64,000 bases of DNA from Streptomyces durmitorensis (GCF_023498005.1 NZ_CP097289.1:4526001-4590000); one strand, 5' to 3'; shown: positions 35,853 through 44,942, numbered from the stretch's first letter. The notes: a model not told the origin generated them from the letters alone. Numbers and translations: made by a program.

Positions 35853-37300
35853 CCAGGGATCGCATGACCTCGGACCCGGCACGAGACCCGGACACGGCAC
35901 GCCCCCTGGACCCGGCCCGCACGCTCGACGTGGACGCCCTGATCGACGACCCGAAGACCCGCATCGTGGTGTGCTGCGGCTCCGGAGGCGTCGGCAAGAC
36001 GACCACGGCGGCCGCGCTCGGCCTGCGCGCCGCCGAACGGGGCCGCAAGGTCGTCGTCCTGACCATCGACCCGGCGCGCCGGCTCGCCCAGTCCATGGGG
36101 ATCGACTCGCTCGACAACGTCCCGCGCAAGGTCAAGGCGGTCGACGGCGAGGGCGAGCTGCACGCCATGATGCTCGACATGAAGCGCACCTTCGACGAGA
36201 TCGTCGAGGCGCACGCGGACAAGGAGCGGGCGAGCGCGATCCTCGGCAACCCCTTCTACCAGTCGCTCTCGGCGGGCTTCGCGGGCACGCAGGAGTACAT
36301 GGCGATGGAGAAGCTGGGGCAGCTACGCTCCCGCGACGAGTGGGACCTGATCGTCGTCGACACGCCGCCCTCGCGCTCGGCCCTGGACTTCCTCGACGCG
36401 CCCAAGCGCCTCGGCTCCTTCCTGGACGGGAAGCTGATCCGGGTGCTCATGGCCCCGGCGAAGGTGGGCGGCCGGGCCGGGATGAAGTTCCTGAACGTCG
36501 GAATGTCGATGATGACGGGGGCCCTGGGCAAGCTGCTCGGCGGCCAACTGCTGCGTGACGTCCAGACGTTCGTGGCCGCGATGGACACCATGTTCGGCGG
36601 CTTCCGCACCCGCGCGGACGCCACGTACCGGCTGCTCCAGGCGCCGGGCACGGCGTTCCTCGTGGTGGCGTCGCCGGAGCGGGACGCGCTGCGCGAGGCG
36701 GCGTACTTCGTGGAGCGCCTGGCCGCCGACGACATGCCGCTCGCCGGTCTCGTCCTGAACCGGGTGCACAGCAGCGGCGCCGCTCAGCTCTCGGCCGAGC
36801 GGGCGCTCGCCGCCGCGGAAAATCTTGAAGAGAGCCGCATTGTGGATCAGGAGGACGGGAAGGTTGGAGTTCGTAGCTCCCACGAGGCTCCCGGCAACTC
36901 CCCCGAGGCCCCTGGCAGTTCCCGGACTCCCGCACCTTCTGACGCATCCTCGGAAGAACCCTCCGAGGAGTCCTCCGAAGCGCCCGAAGCACCTGCCGAA
37001 ACGCTTGAAGCGCCTGACGAAGCGCCCGAAGCACCTTCTGAACTCCATGACACGCATCCGCATGACACGCATCCGCCCGTGGCACAGCTGACCGCAGGGC
37101 TGCTGCGACTGCACGCGGAGCGCATGCAGCTGCTCGCGCGCGAACAGCGCACGCGCGACCGCTTCACCGCGCTTCACCCCGAGGTTGCCGTGGCCGAAGT
37201 GACGGCGCTGCCGGGCGATGTGCACGACCTGGCAGGCCTTCGGGCCATCGGGGACCGGCTCGCGACCGGTACTGATGGTGATCCGGCCGGAGCTGCCTGA
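35849..37300 (+). CDS. Get3/ArsA-like ATPase, second of a tandem pair
   Basis: 483 residues. Walker A GSGGVGKTT near 44-52, switch I-like TIDPARRLAQ near 73, switch II VVDTPPSRSALDF near 170. Residues about 345-410 are a low-complexity Glu/Pro/Ser/Ala insert with repeated EAPEAP units, splitting the C-terminal helical region; length is therefore about 60-80 more than usual. It overlaps the first ATPase gene by four bases (ATGA) and is followed by a terminator shared with wblA. Confidence 0.87.
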   Translation: MTRDRMTSDPARDPDTARPLDPARTLDVDALIDDPKTRIVVCCGSGGVGKTTTAAALGLRAAERGRKVVVLTIDPARRLAQSMGIDSLDNVPRKVKAVDGEGELHAMMLDMKRTFDEIVEAHADKERASAILGNPFYQSLSAGFAGTQEYMAMEKLGQLRSRDEWDLIVVDTPPSRSALDFLDAPKRLGSFLDGKLIRVLMAPAKVGGRAGMKFLNVGMSMMTGALGKLLGGQLLRDVQTFVAAMDTMFGGFRTRADATYRLLQAPGTAFLVVASPERDALREAAYFVERLAADDMPLAGLVLNRVHSSGAAQLSAERALAAAENLEESRIVDQEDGKVGVRSSHEAPGNSPEAPGSSRTPAPSDASSEEPSEESSEAPEAPAETLEAPDEAPEAPSELHDTHPHDTHPPVAQLTAGLLRLHAERMQLLAREQRTRDRFTALHPEVAVAEVTALPGDVHDLAGLRAIGDRLATGTDGDPAGAA

Positions 37301-37342
37301 GCAGTTCCTGAGCAGCGGGACCGGCGCACGCTGCCACGCGGC

Positions 37343-37377
37343 CGGTGGGGGCCTGCCCATGAGGGCATTCCCCACCG
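37343..37377. terminator. bidirectional terminator between the ATPase pair and wblA
   Basis: CGGTGGGG pairs with CCCCACCG, and inside it TGCCC pairs with GGGCA. It sits between convergent genes. Confidence 0.7.
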
Positions 37378-37408
37378 CCACGCGGCGGACGGGCTGACCC
37401 GACGGGCG

Positions 37409-37753
37409 CTAACCCACTGCCGCGTAGCTCTCGTACGTCTCGTCGTCCTCCAAGTCCACGGGCAGCAGGCCCGCGCCACGCTCGTACTCGGAGCGCGCCG
37501 TCTCCAGCAGACGGCGCCATGAGGTGACTGTTGGACGCCTGCGCAGCAATGCGCGGCGCTCCCGCTCAGTCATGCCACCCCACACGCCGAACTCGACGCG
37601 GTTGTCCAGCGCATCGGCCAGGCACTCCGTGCGCACCGGGCAGCCGGTGCACACCGCCTTGGCCCTGTTCTGCGCTGCTCCTTGAACGAACAGTTCATCT
37701 GGATCGGTAGTGCGGCAGGCCGCCTGCGCACTCCAGTCGGTTACCCAGCCCAT
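37409..37753 (-). CDS. wblA: WhiB-like [4Fe-4S] transcription factor WblA
   Basis: 114 residues from the ATG at 37753 (MGWVTDWS), the start used for WblA elsewhere; an in-frame start 17-19 codons upstream is possible. Cysteines at 13, 35, 38 and 44 form the iron-sulfur ligand set C-xn-C-xx-C-x5-C, followed by the WhiB turn GVWGGMTERERR and a basic C-terminal part. WblA is a global regulator that promotes sporulation and represses antibiotic production in Streptomyces, and M. tuberculosis WhiB4 is its relative. The neighbouring ATPase pair and penicillin-binding protein gene match the S. coelicolor wblA locus. Confidence 0.95.
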   Translation of the reverse strand: MGWVTDWSAQAACRTTDPDELFVQGAAQNRAKAVCTGCPVRTECLADALDNRVEFGVWGGMTERERRALLRRRPTVTSWRRLLETARSEYERGAGLLPVDLEDDETYESYAAVG

Positions 37754-38169
37754 ACCGGCGCCGTCCTCTCCCGAATCGAGGCTCCCCCACGGCGGCAGCG
37801 GCATATTCACCGCCGCCAGTTGAGGACGTTACGGAAGGTGGGCACAGCGCAACACCCCCTTCGGGCCCAATCTTGAATGGCCCGAACGGACTATGCGTAA
37901 GCGGCAGATCACCCGACGGAGTGAGCTGGCGACATGCGTGATTAACCCGGCAAATGCGGGCACTTCAGCTGAGTCACAACGGGCATCGAATGCCGCATGA
38001 GGCGAATTCGGACACGCTTTCCCTAGCCCCAAAAGAGCAGAGGGAGTCCCCATTCGGGATTCGGGACCGACGGAGGGGTTGTTGCCAAACCGCACTGCTG
38101 TGACAGTTGAGAGCAGCTTAGGCCAAGGCATTGAGGCGTGTCCGGCGAATCAGAACGTAGGCTGCCCCC
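37754..38169. promoter_or_regulatory. divergent promoter region wblA / penicillin-binding protein
   Basis: 416 bases with no ORF that looks coding and AT-richer than the flanks. It must hold both promoters. TAGGCT six bases before the ATG at 38170 suggests a leaderless start for the penicillin-binding protein. wblA is known to have a long regulated upstream region in S. coelicolor; I cannot name sites here. Confidence 0.5.
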
Positions 38170-40416
38170 ATGGGAAAGAAGCGCTCGGGCGGTGGTCTGT
38201 CACCAACTCAGCAGGCCGCGAAGTTCCTAGGTGTCAGCGTGCTCGCGGGAGCCGTGCTGGCAGGTATCGCCCTGCCCGCGGCCGGCGCGCTCGGCCTCGC
38301 GGCGAAGGGCTCGGTGGAGGAGTTCGACGACATCCCCTCCAACATGGAGCAGCCGCCGCTGAGTCAGCGCACCACCATCCTCGACAGCGAGGGCGGCTCC
38401 ATCGCCACGGTCTACTCGCGTGACCGCACGGTGGTCCCCCTCAAGGAGATCTCGCCGTACATGCAGAAGGCGATCGTCGCGATCGAGGACTCGCGCTTCT
38501 ACGAACACGGCGCGATCGACGCGAAGGGCATCCTGCGCGCGCTGAACCAGAACGCCCAGAGCGGCGGCGTCTCCCAGGGCGCGTCCACGCTCACCCAGCA
38601 GTACGTGAAGAACGTCTTCGTCGAGGAGGCCGGCGACGACCCGACGAAGGTCGCCGAGGCCACCCAGCAGACCCTCGGGCGCAAGATCCGCGAGCTGAAG
38701 TACGCGATCCAGGTCGAGGACAAGCTGGGCAAGAAGCGCATCCTCAGCAACTACCTGAACATCACGTACTTCGGACAGCAGGCGTACGGAGTCGAGGCCG
38801 CGGCCCAGCGCTACTTCTCCAAGCCCGCCAAGAGCCTCCAGGTCCAGGAGGCCGCGCTGCTTGCCGGCATCGTGCAGTCCCCCAGCCGGTACGACCCGGT
38901 CAACGACACCGAGGAAGCCACCAAGCGCCGCAACACGGTGCTGCAGCGGATGGCCGAGACGCACGACATCACGCAGGCGGAGGCCGCGGCGGCGAAGGAG
39001 AAGCCGCTCGGCCTGAAGGTGAGCAGGCCCAAGAACGGCTGCATCACGGCCGTCAGCGGCGCCGGGTTCTTCTGTGACTACGTACGCGAGGTCTTCCTCT
39101 CCGACCCCGTCTTCGGCAAGACCAAGGAAGCCCGTGCCAAGGTCTGGAACCAGGGCGGTCTGCGGATCAAGACCACCCTCGACCCGCAGGCACAGCAGTC
39201 GGTGCAGGCGTCGATAAAGGATCACGTCAACCAGAGCGACGACGTGGCCACGGCGGCCACCATCGTCGAGCCGGGCAGCGGCAAGATCCTGGGCATGGGC
39301 CAGTCGCGGCCCTACGGCTTCAAGAAGGACGAGACCACGATCAACCTCTCCGTGGACGACTCCATGGGCGGCGGCGCGGGCTACCAGCCGGGATCGACCT
39401 TCAAGCCGATCGTCGCGGCGGCCGCCCTGGAGGGCGGCATGCCGCCGACGAAGAGCTACGGCGCTCCGTACGAGATGCCCTACCCCGACAGCGTCGCGGC
39501 GTGCGACGGCAAGAAGTGGGTGAACTCGGGCGGCGCGAAGCTCACCAACGAGAACGAGTCCGAGGTCGGCCCCTACGGCATGAAGGAAGCGACCGCGAAG
39601 TCGGTCAACACCTACTACGTGGAGATGATCGGCGACATCGGCATCTGCCCGGTGACGAAGATGGCCAAGGAGATGGGCGTCGAGCGGGCGGACGGCCGCA
39701 AGATGGACCAGGCGCCGTCGATCGCGCTCGGCACCCAGGAGATGTCGCCGCTGACGATGGCGGGCGCGTACGCGACGTTCGCCTCGCGCGGCAAGTACTG
39801 CTCGCCCGTCGCGATCGAGTCGATCGCCGCTCCGGGCGGCAAGACGCTGCCGGTGCCGAAGTCGACGTGCTCGCGCGCGATGTCTCCGAAGACGGCCGAC
39901 ACGATCAACACCCTCCTCAAGGGCGTGGTCGAGGACGGAACCGGCCAGCAGGCCGGCCTCGGCTCCCGCCCGAGCGCGGGCAAGACGGGTACGACCGACT
40001 ACCGCTACGCCGCCTGGTTCGTCGGCTACACCCCGAACATGTCGGGCGCGGTCTGGGTCGGCGACCCGCAGCACAAGCGGCAGATGGTCGACATCACCAT
40101 CGGCGGAGTCCCGTACGACAAGGTCTTCGGTGGTGAGGTCCCCGGTCCGATCTGGCGGGACGCGATGAGCGGCGCGCTGGCGGGCAAGCCCGCGCCGGGC
40201 TTCAACACCATCCACATCCCGGACGGCGACAAGGGCAAGGACAAGGACAAGCCGCACGAGGACAACAAGCCGGGTGGCGGCGGCCACGGCGGTGGCGGAA
40301 ATGGCGGAGGCGGCAACGGCGGGGGCGGCGATCCCTGGCCGGACATCTCGCTGCCGCCGGACGTCATCGGCGGGAACGGCAATGGGGGCGGCATCGGTGG
40401 GGGCTGGGACCGGTGA
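38170..40416 (+). CDS. class A penicillin-binding protein (transglycosylase/transpeptidase)
   Basis: 748 residues. A short cytoplasmic segment and one membrane anchor (about 17-45), a GT51 transglycosylase domain with the catalytic glutamate in EDSRFYEHG near 105, and a transpeptidase domain with SxxK in GSTFKP near 409, SxN in SVNTYY near 477 and KTG in GKTGTT near 604. It polymerises and crosslinks peptidoglycan outside the membrane. The last 60 residues are a Lys/Asp then Gly/Asn/His-rich tail. The stop codon lies inside the first unit of a 7-bp tandem repeat, so the C-terminus may vary between strains. Confidence 0.95.
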   Translation: MGKKRSGGGLSPTQQAAKFLGVSVLAGAVLAGIALPAAGALGLAAKGSVEEFDDIPSNMEQPPLSQRTTILDSEGGSIATVYSRDRTVVPLKEISPYMQKAIVAIEDSRFYEHGAIDAKGILRALNQNAQSGGVSQGASTLTQQYVKNVFVEEAGDDPTKVAEATQQTLGRKIRELKYAIQVEDKLGKKRILSNYLNITYFGQQAYGVEAAAQRYFSKPAKSLQVQEAALLAGIVQSPSRYDPVNDTEEATKRRNTVLQRMAETHDITQAEAAAAKEKPLGLKVSRPKNGCITAVSGAGFFCDYVREVFLSDPVFGKTKEARAKVWNQGGLRIKTTLDPQAQQSVQASIKDHVNQSDDVATAATIVEPGSGKILGMGQSRPYGFKKDETTINLSVDDSMGGGAGYQPGSTFKPIVAAAALEGGMPPTKSYGAPYEMPYPDSVAACDGKKWVNSGGAKLTNENESEVGPYGMKEATAKSVNTYYVEMIGDIGICPVTKMAKEMGVERADGRKMDQAPSIALGTQEMSPLTMAGAYATFASRGKYCSPVAIESIAAPGGKTLPVPKSTCSRAMSPKTADTINTLLKGVVEDGTGQQAGLGSRPSAGKTGTTDYRYAAWFVGYTPNMSGAVWVGDPQHKRQMVDITIGGVPYDKVFGGEVPGPIWRDAMSGALAGKPAPGFNTIHIPDGDKGKDKDKPHEDNKPGGGGHGGGGNGGGGNGGGGDPWPDISLPPDVIGGNGNGGGIGGGWDR

Positions 40417-40461
40417 GCGGTGAGCGGTGAGCGGTAACCGGTAACAGGTGACCGGTGACCG
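40413..40461 (+). repeat. 7-bp tandem repeat array starting at the PBP stop codon
   Basis: Seven consecutive 7-base units: GTGAGCG three times, GTAACCG, GTAACAG, then GTGACCG twice. The first unit contains the TGA of the penicillin-binding protein gene. Such arrays change length by slippage. Confidence 0.9.
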
Positions 40462-40493
40462 GTAGCTCTTCCGGCTCCTCCGCTTGATACGTG

Positions 40494-40530
40494 GATGAGG
40501 GCGCCCCCTGCTTCAGGGGGCGCCCTCATC
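40494..40530. terminator. bidirectional hairpin terminator
   Basis: Perfect 17-bp stem (GATGAGGGCGCCCCCTG and its complement) with a 3-base loop, between the convergent PBP and yqeY genes. Confidence 0.9.
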
Positions 40531-40550
40531 ATTCCCGTACGTGAGTGTGC

Positions 40551-41015
40551 TCAGCCCGCGAGCAGCTGCTTGACCACGGCGGCGACGCGGCCGCCCTCCG
40601 CCAGGCCCGCGACCTTCGGGTTCACGATCTTCATGACCTGGCCCATGGCCCGCGGCCCCTCGGCGCCGGCGGCCCTGGCCTCCTCGACGGCCTGGGCGAC
40701 GATCGCCCGGAGCTCGTCCTCGGAGAGCTGCTTCGGCAGGTACTCGGCGAGGATCTCGCCCTCCGCCTTCTCCTTCTCGGCCTGCTCGGCGCGGCCGCCG
40801 TTGGCGAAGGCCTCCGCAGCCTCGCGGCGCTTCTTCGCCTCGCGGGCGATCACCTTCTGCACCTCGTCGTCGGAGAGCTCGCGGGCCGTCTTGCCCGAGA
40901 CCTCCTCCTTCGTGATGGCGGTGAGGGTCAGCCGGAGCGTCGAGGAGCGCAGCTCGTCGCGCCCCCTGATAGCGGCGGTGAGGTCTTCCTGAAGCTTCGC
41001 CTTGAGCGTGGTCAT
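40551..41015 (-). CDS. GatB/YqeY domain protein
   Basis: 154 residues, typical YqeY: an N-terminal helical domain and the C-terminal GatB tail-like helical bundle with MGQVMKIVNPKVAGLAEG near 122-139. Related to the C-terminal domain of the amidotransferase GatB, but free-standing; a role in tRNA-dependent amidation or tRNA binding has been proposed, not proven. Divergent from the phosphoesterase gene. Confidence 0.92.
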   Translation of the reverse strand: MTTLKAKLQEDLTAAIRGRDELRSSTLRLTLTAITKEEVSGKTARELSDDEVQKVIAREAKKRREAAEAFANGGRAEQAEKEKAEGEILAEYLPKQLSEDELRAIVAQAVEEARAAGAEGPRAMGQVMKIVNPKVAGLAEGGRVAAVVKQLLAG

Positions 41016-41090
41016 GCGGTGATTGTCGCAGGTGCGTACGGCCCGACGCCCGCTGATTTACGGGGCCTTCGGGTCTGACACGATGGGTGG

Positions 41091-42017
41091 ATGCGCGCGC
41101 GATACGCAGTACCTCTGGGAATCACGGCGACGGCCGCCGCCGGTCTGGCCTACTCGGTGGGCATTGAAGCCCGCCTCTTCCGACTGCGACGGGTCACGGT
41201 GCCGGTCCTTCCGCCGGGGATGCGACCGCTCAGAGTCCTCCAGGTGTCGGACATCCACATGGTGTCCGGACAACGCAAGAAGCAGCGCTGGCTGCGCTCC
41301 CTCGCGGGCCTTCGCCCCGACTTCGTGATCAACACCGGGGACAACCTCTCCGACCCGGAGGGCGTGCCGGAGACGCTGGACGCGCTCGGCCCGCTGATGC
41401 AGTTCCCCGGGGCGTACGTCTTCGGCTCGAACGACTACTACGGCCCGAAGCCGCGCAACCCCGCCCGCTACCTGCTTGAGAAGGTGCAGGGCAAGCACGG
41501 CCTGAACGGCAACCCGCCCGCCGTCGGCGTCATCCACAACCCGTGGGAGGACCTGCGCGACGGGTTCGACGCCGCGGGTTGGCTGAACCTCACCAACACC
41601 CGGGACGCGCTGAAGATCGAGGGCTACGAGATCGGCCTCACCGGCGTGGACGACCCGCACATCAAGCGCGACCGGTACGCGCACGTGGCGGGCGGTCCCG
41701 ACGCGGGCGCCGACTTCTCGATGGGCATCGTGCACGCCCCGTACCTGCGCAGCCTCGACGCCTTCACGGCCGACGGCTACCCCTTGATCCTCGCGGGGCA
41801 CACGCACGGCGGCCAGGTGTGCATCCCCTTCTACGGGGCGCTGGTCACCAACTGCGACCTGGACACGGACCGCGTGAAGGGCCTGTCGACGCACGAGGCG
41901 GAGGGGCAGACGTCGTACATGCACGTCTCGGCGGGCTGCGGCGCGAACCGCTACACCCCGATGCGCTTCGCGTGCCCGCCGGAGGCGACGCTGCTTACGT
42001 TGACTGCTCGGGGCTGA
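41091..42017 (+). CDS. membrane-anchored calcineurin-like metallophosphoesterase
   Basis: 308 residues. A short hydrophobic N-terminus, then metal motifs VSDIHM (near 52), NTGDNL (near 82), GSNDYY for the usual GNHE (near 112), and GHTHGGQ (near 243). Glycine-serine-asparagine-aspartate in place of GNH(E/D) is the YkuE/YaeI-like variant, which includes UDP-diacylglucosamine and phospholipid pyrophosphatases. The start may be leaderless (CACGAT six bases before the ATG). Confidence 0.88.
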   Translation: MRARYAVPLGITATAAAGLAYSVGIEARLFRLRRVTVPVLPPGMRPLRVLQVSDIHMVSGQRKKQRWLRSLAGLRPDFVINTGDNLSDPEGVPETLDALGPLMQFPGAYVFGSNDYYGPKPRNPARYLLEKVQGKHGLNGNPPAVGVIHNPWEDLRDGFDAAGWLNLTNTRDALKIEGYEIGLTGVDDPHIKRDRYAHVAGGPDAGADFSMGIVHAPYLRSLDAFTADGYPLILAGHTHGGQVCIPFYGALVTNCDLDTDRVKGLSTHEAEGQTSYMHVSAGCGANRYTPMRFACPPEATLLTLTARG

Positions 42018-42133
42018 GGGGTCCCTCCCGGGGGGGCGGGCTGGGGCCGGCGTGGACCGCCCCCGGGCCGGGAGCTGCCCCCCTGCTTCTCTGCCGCGCT
42101 GCGGATGAGCGGAACGGTGCTTACCGTGGGGAC

Positions 42134-42886
42134 ATGATCACGCGGACCTCGTCGACCGCCCCGGCGGAGGCGGTCGTGCCGCGCCCGCGCCGCCCCGTGA
42201 CCGCGGCCTTCCGGGCACTGGTCGCCCTGGCCGCGGTCACCGGCATCGTGATCGACCTGGTCATCGGCAGCCCACTGCGGGTGCTCAGCTACTTCACCAT
42301 CCAGAGCAATGTGCTGTTGGCGGTGGTCTTCACCTTCTCGGCCCTGCGCGCCTGGCGGGGCCACCGCGCACTGCCTCCGCTCCTGACCGGCGGCACGCTG
42401 CTCTTCATCTCGATCACGGGCCTCGTCTACCACTTCGTCCTGGCCAACGGTTCGAGCGGCTTCGCCATGACGGACGACATCGAGGCGTACTCCGGCTGGC
42501 ACTCCCTCTCCAACCAACTGCTGCACACCGTGACCCCGATCGGCGCGCTCCTCGACTGGCTCCTGCTCACCCGCCCCGGCGGCCTCCGCCTGCATCACGC
42601 CGCGCAGTGGATGGTCTACCCGCTCGCCTACCTGGCCTTCGCCCTGACCCGCGGCGCGCTCATGTCCCCCGGCTCACCGGCGCGCTACCCCTACCCGTTC
42701 CTGGACGTCGAGGTGCACGGATACGCGGGGGTCCTGGCCAACGCGGTCTTCTTCGGCCTGGCCTTCTACGCGCTGGCCCTGCTCCTGGTCGGCCTGGACC
42801 GGATCCGCCCAGGTCGCCGAGGCACGGTGCGGCCCGGGAGCAAGGGCCCGAAAACCGGATTTCGTCTCCGGGCGCCGGTCCGCTAA
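42134..42886 (+). CDS. Pr6Pr family integral membrane protein
   Basis: 250 residues with six or seven membrane helices. The segment YSGWHSLSNQLLHTVTPIGALLDWLL with its conserved histidines and the YPLAYLAFALTRG helix are typical of the Pr6Pr (FAR-17a/AIG1-like) family; some eukaryotic AIG1/ADTRP proteins are threonine hydrolases of fatty-acid esters, but no activity is known for this group. I use the ATG at 42134 (GGGGAC upstream); the longer frame is the shadow of the phosphoesterase gene. Confidence 0.8.
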   Translation: MITRTSSTAPAEAVVPRPRRPVTAAFRALVALAAVTGIVIDLVIGSPLRVLSYFTIQSNVLLAVVFTFSALRAWRGHRALPPLLTGGTLLFISITGLVYHFVLANGSSGFAMTDDIEAYSGWHSLSNQLLHTVTPIGALLDWLLLTRPGGLRLHHAAQWMVYPLAYLAFALTRGALMSPGSPARYPYPFLDVEVHGYAGVLANAVFFGLAFYALALLLVGLDRIRPGRRGTVRPGSKGPKTGFRLRAPVR

Positions 42887-42937
42887 AGTAATCGATGTCG
42901 CCACGACCTGCGCAGCGGGCCGGTGGAGCAACGACAT

Positions 42938-43011
42938 CGGGGTGTAGCGCAGCTTGGCAGCGCGCTTCGTTCGGGACGAAGAGGTCGTGGGTTCAAATCC
43001 CGCCACCCCGA
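42938..43011 (+). tRNA. tRNA-Pro (anticodon CGG)
   Basis: 74 bases. Acceptor stem CGGGGTG/CACCCCG plus discriminator A, D arm with AGCGCAGCTTGGCAGCGC, anticodon stem CTTCG/CGAAG around loop TTCGGGA (anticodon CGG), and a normal T arm with GGGTTCAAATCCC. CCA is not encoded. A terminator with five T follows. It is the attachment gene for the element that begins immediately downstream. Confidence 0.97.
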
Positions 43012-43022
43012 CAGCTGAAACA

Positions 43023-43069
43023 GCAGGTGGCCTGCCTACTCTTAAGAGTGGGTAGGCCACCTGCTTTTT
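43023..43069 (+). terminator. terminator after tRNA-Pro
   Basis: GCAGGTGGCCT pairs with AGGCCACCTGC around an inner palindrome ACTCTTAAGAGT; five T follow. Confidence 0.9.
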
Positions 43070-43145
43070 GTGCGTGTCTATCTGCGTGACTACCGCTCCG
43101 GAGCGGGCTTGAAGATGCCGTCCATGACCACGGCGCCGGTCTGGA

Positions 43146-44261
43146 TCACAGGCCAGGCCGGATCTGCTTCCGATAGACCTCCTCGGTCACAGCGGTCCCC
43201 GAGTGGCCGACGAGCCAGGAAATCTCCTCCAGGGGCACGCCACTGTCGGAGAGCAGCGACACGAAGCTGTGCCGGAGCTCCCGAGGCGTCCACTCGTCGG
43301 CATCGATCCCCTCCGCATCCTTGAGGGCCACCCGGAAGGCACGGCGGACGTTGGTCGCATCCAGCGGCTTGCCGACAGCAGAGGAGAAGACGAGCCCCTT
43401 CTCCTCCCAGCCGTCACCGGCGCCGAGGCGCTCCCACCCCTGGTCCTCGAACTGCGCCCACAGCACTTCCACGCACCGCGCAGGCAGGGCGAGCGTGCGC
43501 CGGGACTTCCGCGTCTTGGTGTCCCCGCCGCGTCGGACCGACCGCCACACGGCGATGTGCGGAGGCTGCGGCGGATTGACGTCCGGCCTGCCCCTGAGAA
43601 ACACGTGGTCCCAGGTCAGCGCGCGAAGCTCCTCGGTGCGGGCACCGGTCAGCAGGGCGACGACGATGTACGCGTACATCGAGGTCCCCTCGGCCGCCTT
43701 GAGCACGGCCTCCGCCTGGACCAAGGTGAGCGCCTTGGACGGGCGCCCCGGACGGCCGGCCGGAACGGCGCACAGCTCGACGACGTTGCGCTTCACCTTG
43801 TCCCGCGCCATGGCCCGCTTGACCGAGCGATTGAGGCAGGAGTGCAGCCCCCGCAGGGTGCGCGTGCTGAGCGTCCGAGCTTTGACCGCCAACCAACGGT
43901 CGACGTCCTCCGCACTGAGATCACGGAGCTTTCGCGCTCCCAGGCTTGGGATCACGTGGGTCCGACTCAGCCCGGTGACGGTCTCGATCGTGCTCTCGTC
44001 ACGCCCCGCCAGGCCGTACGTGAGCCAGTCGTTCACTGCGTCCGCGACGGTGTAGTTGGTGGGCGCGATGGCGAGCCCGTCCTCGTGATCGCGCAATACC
44101 TCCTTGAGCTTGTTCTTCGTCTCTGTCTTGGTCCTGCCACTCGCCCGCTTGACGATGCTCTTGCCGCTCGGATCGAAGCCCAGATTCGCGGTGGCGATCC
44201 AGCGCTGCCGCTTCGCATCCCAGTGCAGGCCGCCGTCACCACGGCTACGACGCATGGTCAT
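43146..44261 (-). CDS. int: tyrosine site-specific integrase, pSAM2 type
   Basis: 371 residues from the ATG at 44261, which overlaps the xis stop by one base. SAM-like N-terminal DNA-binding domain, then the catalytic domain with arginine in TGARTEELRALTW near 208, TPRELRHSF near 325, GHSGTAVTEEVY near 354-365 with the nucleophile tyrosine near 365. It recombines attP with the 3' end of tRNA-Pro, located 135 bases away. The gene is intact, so excision or insertion may still be catalysed. Confidence 0.93.
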   Translation of the reverse strand: MTMRRSRGDGGLHWDAKRQRWIATANLGFDPSGKSIVKRASGRTKTETKNKLKEVLRDHEDGLAIAPTNYTVADAVNDWLTYGLAGRDESTIETVTGLSRTHVIPSLGARKLRDLSAEDVDRWLAVKARTLSTRTLRGLHSCLNRSVKRAMARDKVKRNVVELCAVPAGRPGRPSKALTLVQAEAVLKAAEGTSMYAYIVVALLTGARTEELRALTWDHVFLRGRPDVNPPQPPHIAVWRSVRRGGDTKTRKSRRTLALPARCVEVLWAQFEDQGWERLGAGDGWEEKGLVFSSAVGKPLDATNVRRAFRVALKDAEGIDADEWTPRELRHSFVSLLSDSGVPLEEISWLVGHSGTAVTEEVYRKQIRPGL

Positions 44262-44443
44262 CAGGCAGCACGCTCCATCTGCCCTGCGATGAACTCGGCG
44301 AGAGCGGCAGCGGGGATACGTCGGCATCGCCCGATGGCAACAGAAGGCAGACGCCGAGTGCGAATCAGGTCGTAGACCTTGGAGCGCCTGACCTTCAGGC
44401 GAGCCATGACATCGGCCACGGTTAACAGCTCGTCGTCACGCAT
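44261..44443 (-). CDS. xis: excisionase, AlpA/MerR-like helix-turn-helix
   Basis: 60 residues from the ATG at 44443 with GAAGGAG nine bases upstream. A winged-helix DNA-binding protein of the excisionase type: LLTVADVMARLKVRRSKVYDLI (split helix-turn-helix) then RRLPSVAIGRCRRI. It directs Int to excision. It overlaps rep upstream and int downstream, as in pSAM2. Confidence 0.9.
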   Translation of the reverse strand: MRDDELLTVADVMARLKVRRSKVYDLIRTRRLPSVAIGRCRRIPAAALAEFIAGQMERAA

Positions 44444-44942
44444 GCGTTGGTTCTCCTTCTGTTCCGGGTGCGGGTTCGATGGATTCGGCGAGCCAGGCTT
44501 CGGCATCAGTGAGGCCGGTTCCGGCATAGACCCAGTGGGCGAGAACGAGGGTCGTGTCGCCCCCCACCTCCGGATTTCCGTAGGTGGTCGGGTCAGCGGT
44601 GGCCGCTGTGGCTTGTGCTGCGCGCCATTCGGCACGGGCAGTGCGGAGCGCGCCGAGGGTGGTCGAGTAGCGGCGGGACTTTGTCGAGAAATGGCCGCGG
44701 AAGCCGAGCATGTGGGCCCAGGCCCGAAGCCGGAGTTCCGCCAGTTCCTTGCGGGCGCCGAGAGCCCAGGCGGTGCGGACCATGCGGCGGGCGTGGTCGC
44801 TGATGTCGAGCTGGTCGAGTTCGGCGAGGAACCTGACCGGACGGTCGAGAGCTCCCGTGGCAGTCTCGGCGCCCTTGGTGGCGTACTTGGCGATGTACGC
44901 AGCGACTACGTTGCCACACAACTTGCCCACTCGTCTATACAA
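44436..44942 (-). pseudogene. truncated replication initiator RepSA (C-terminal part)
   Basis: Only about 155 residues remain of a protein that is about 450 or more in pSAM2-like elements. The recognisable part begins at NVVAAYIAKYATKGAE, and continues with the usual DHARRMVRTAWALG and RRYSTTLGALR segments to a normal C-terminus that overlaps xis. The upstream catalytic rolling-circle motifs are gone. The break point lies next to a KorSA-type operator (44921-44937), so a deletion has joined the 3' end of rep to a regulated promoter region. A short TTG or GTG start could still allow translation of the stump. Confidence 0.75.
44921..44937 (-). promoter_or_regulatory. putative KorSA operator, copy A
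   Basis: On the minus strand TAGACGAGTGGGCAAGT, which matches copy B upstream of korSA at 16 of 17 positions. It precedes the rep stump-xis-int operon. Confidence 0.6.

Noticed and set aside
34872..37300. Arsenite efflux (ArsA) operon
   Set aside because: No arsB, arsC, arsD or arsR nearby and no metal-binding cysteines; the pair fits the conserved actinobacterial Get3-like ATPases beside wblA.
38227..40287. 686-codon minus-strand ORF opposite the penicillin-binding protein
   Set aside because: Exact shadow of a gene with all catalytic motifs; the Arg/Val/Leu-rich translation resembles no protein.
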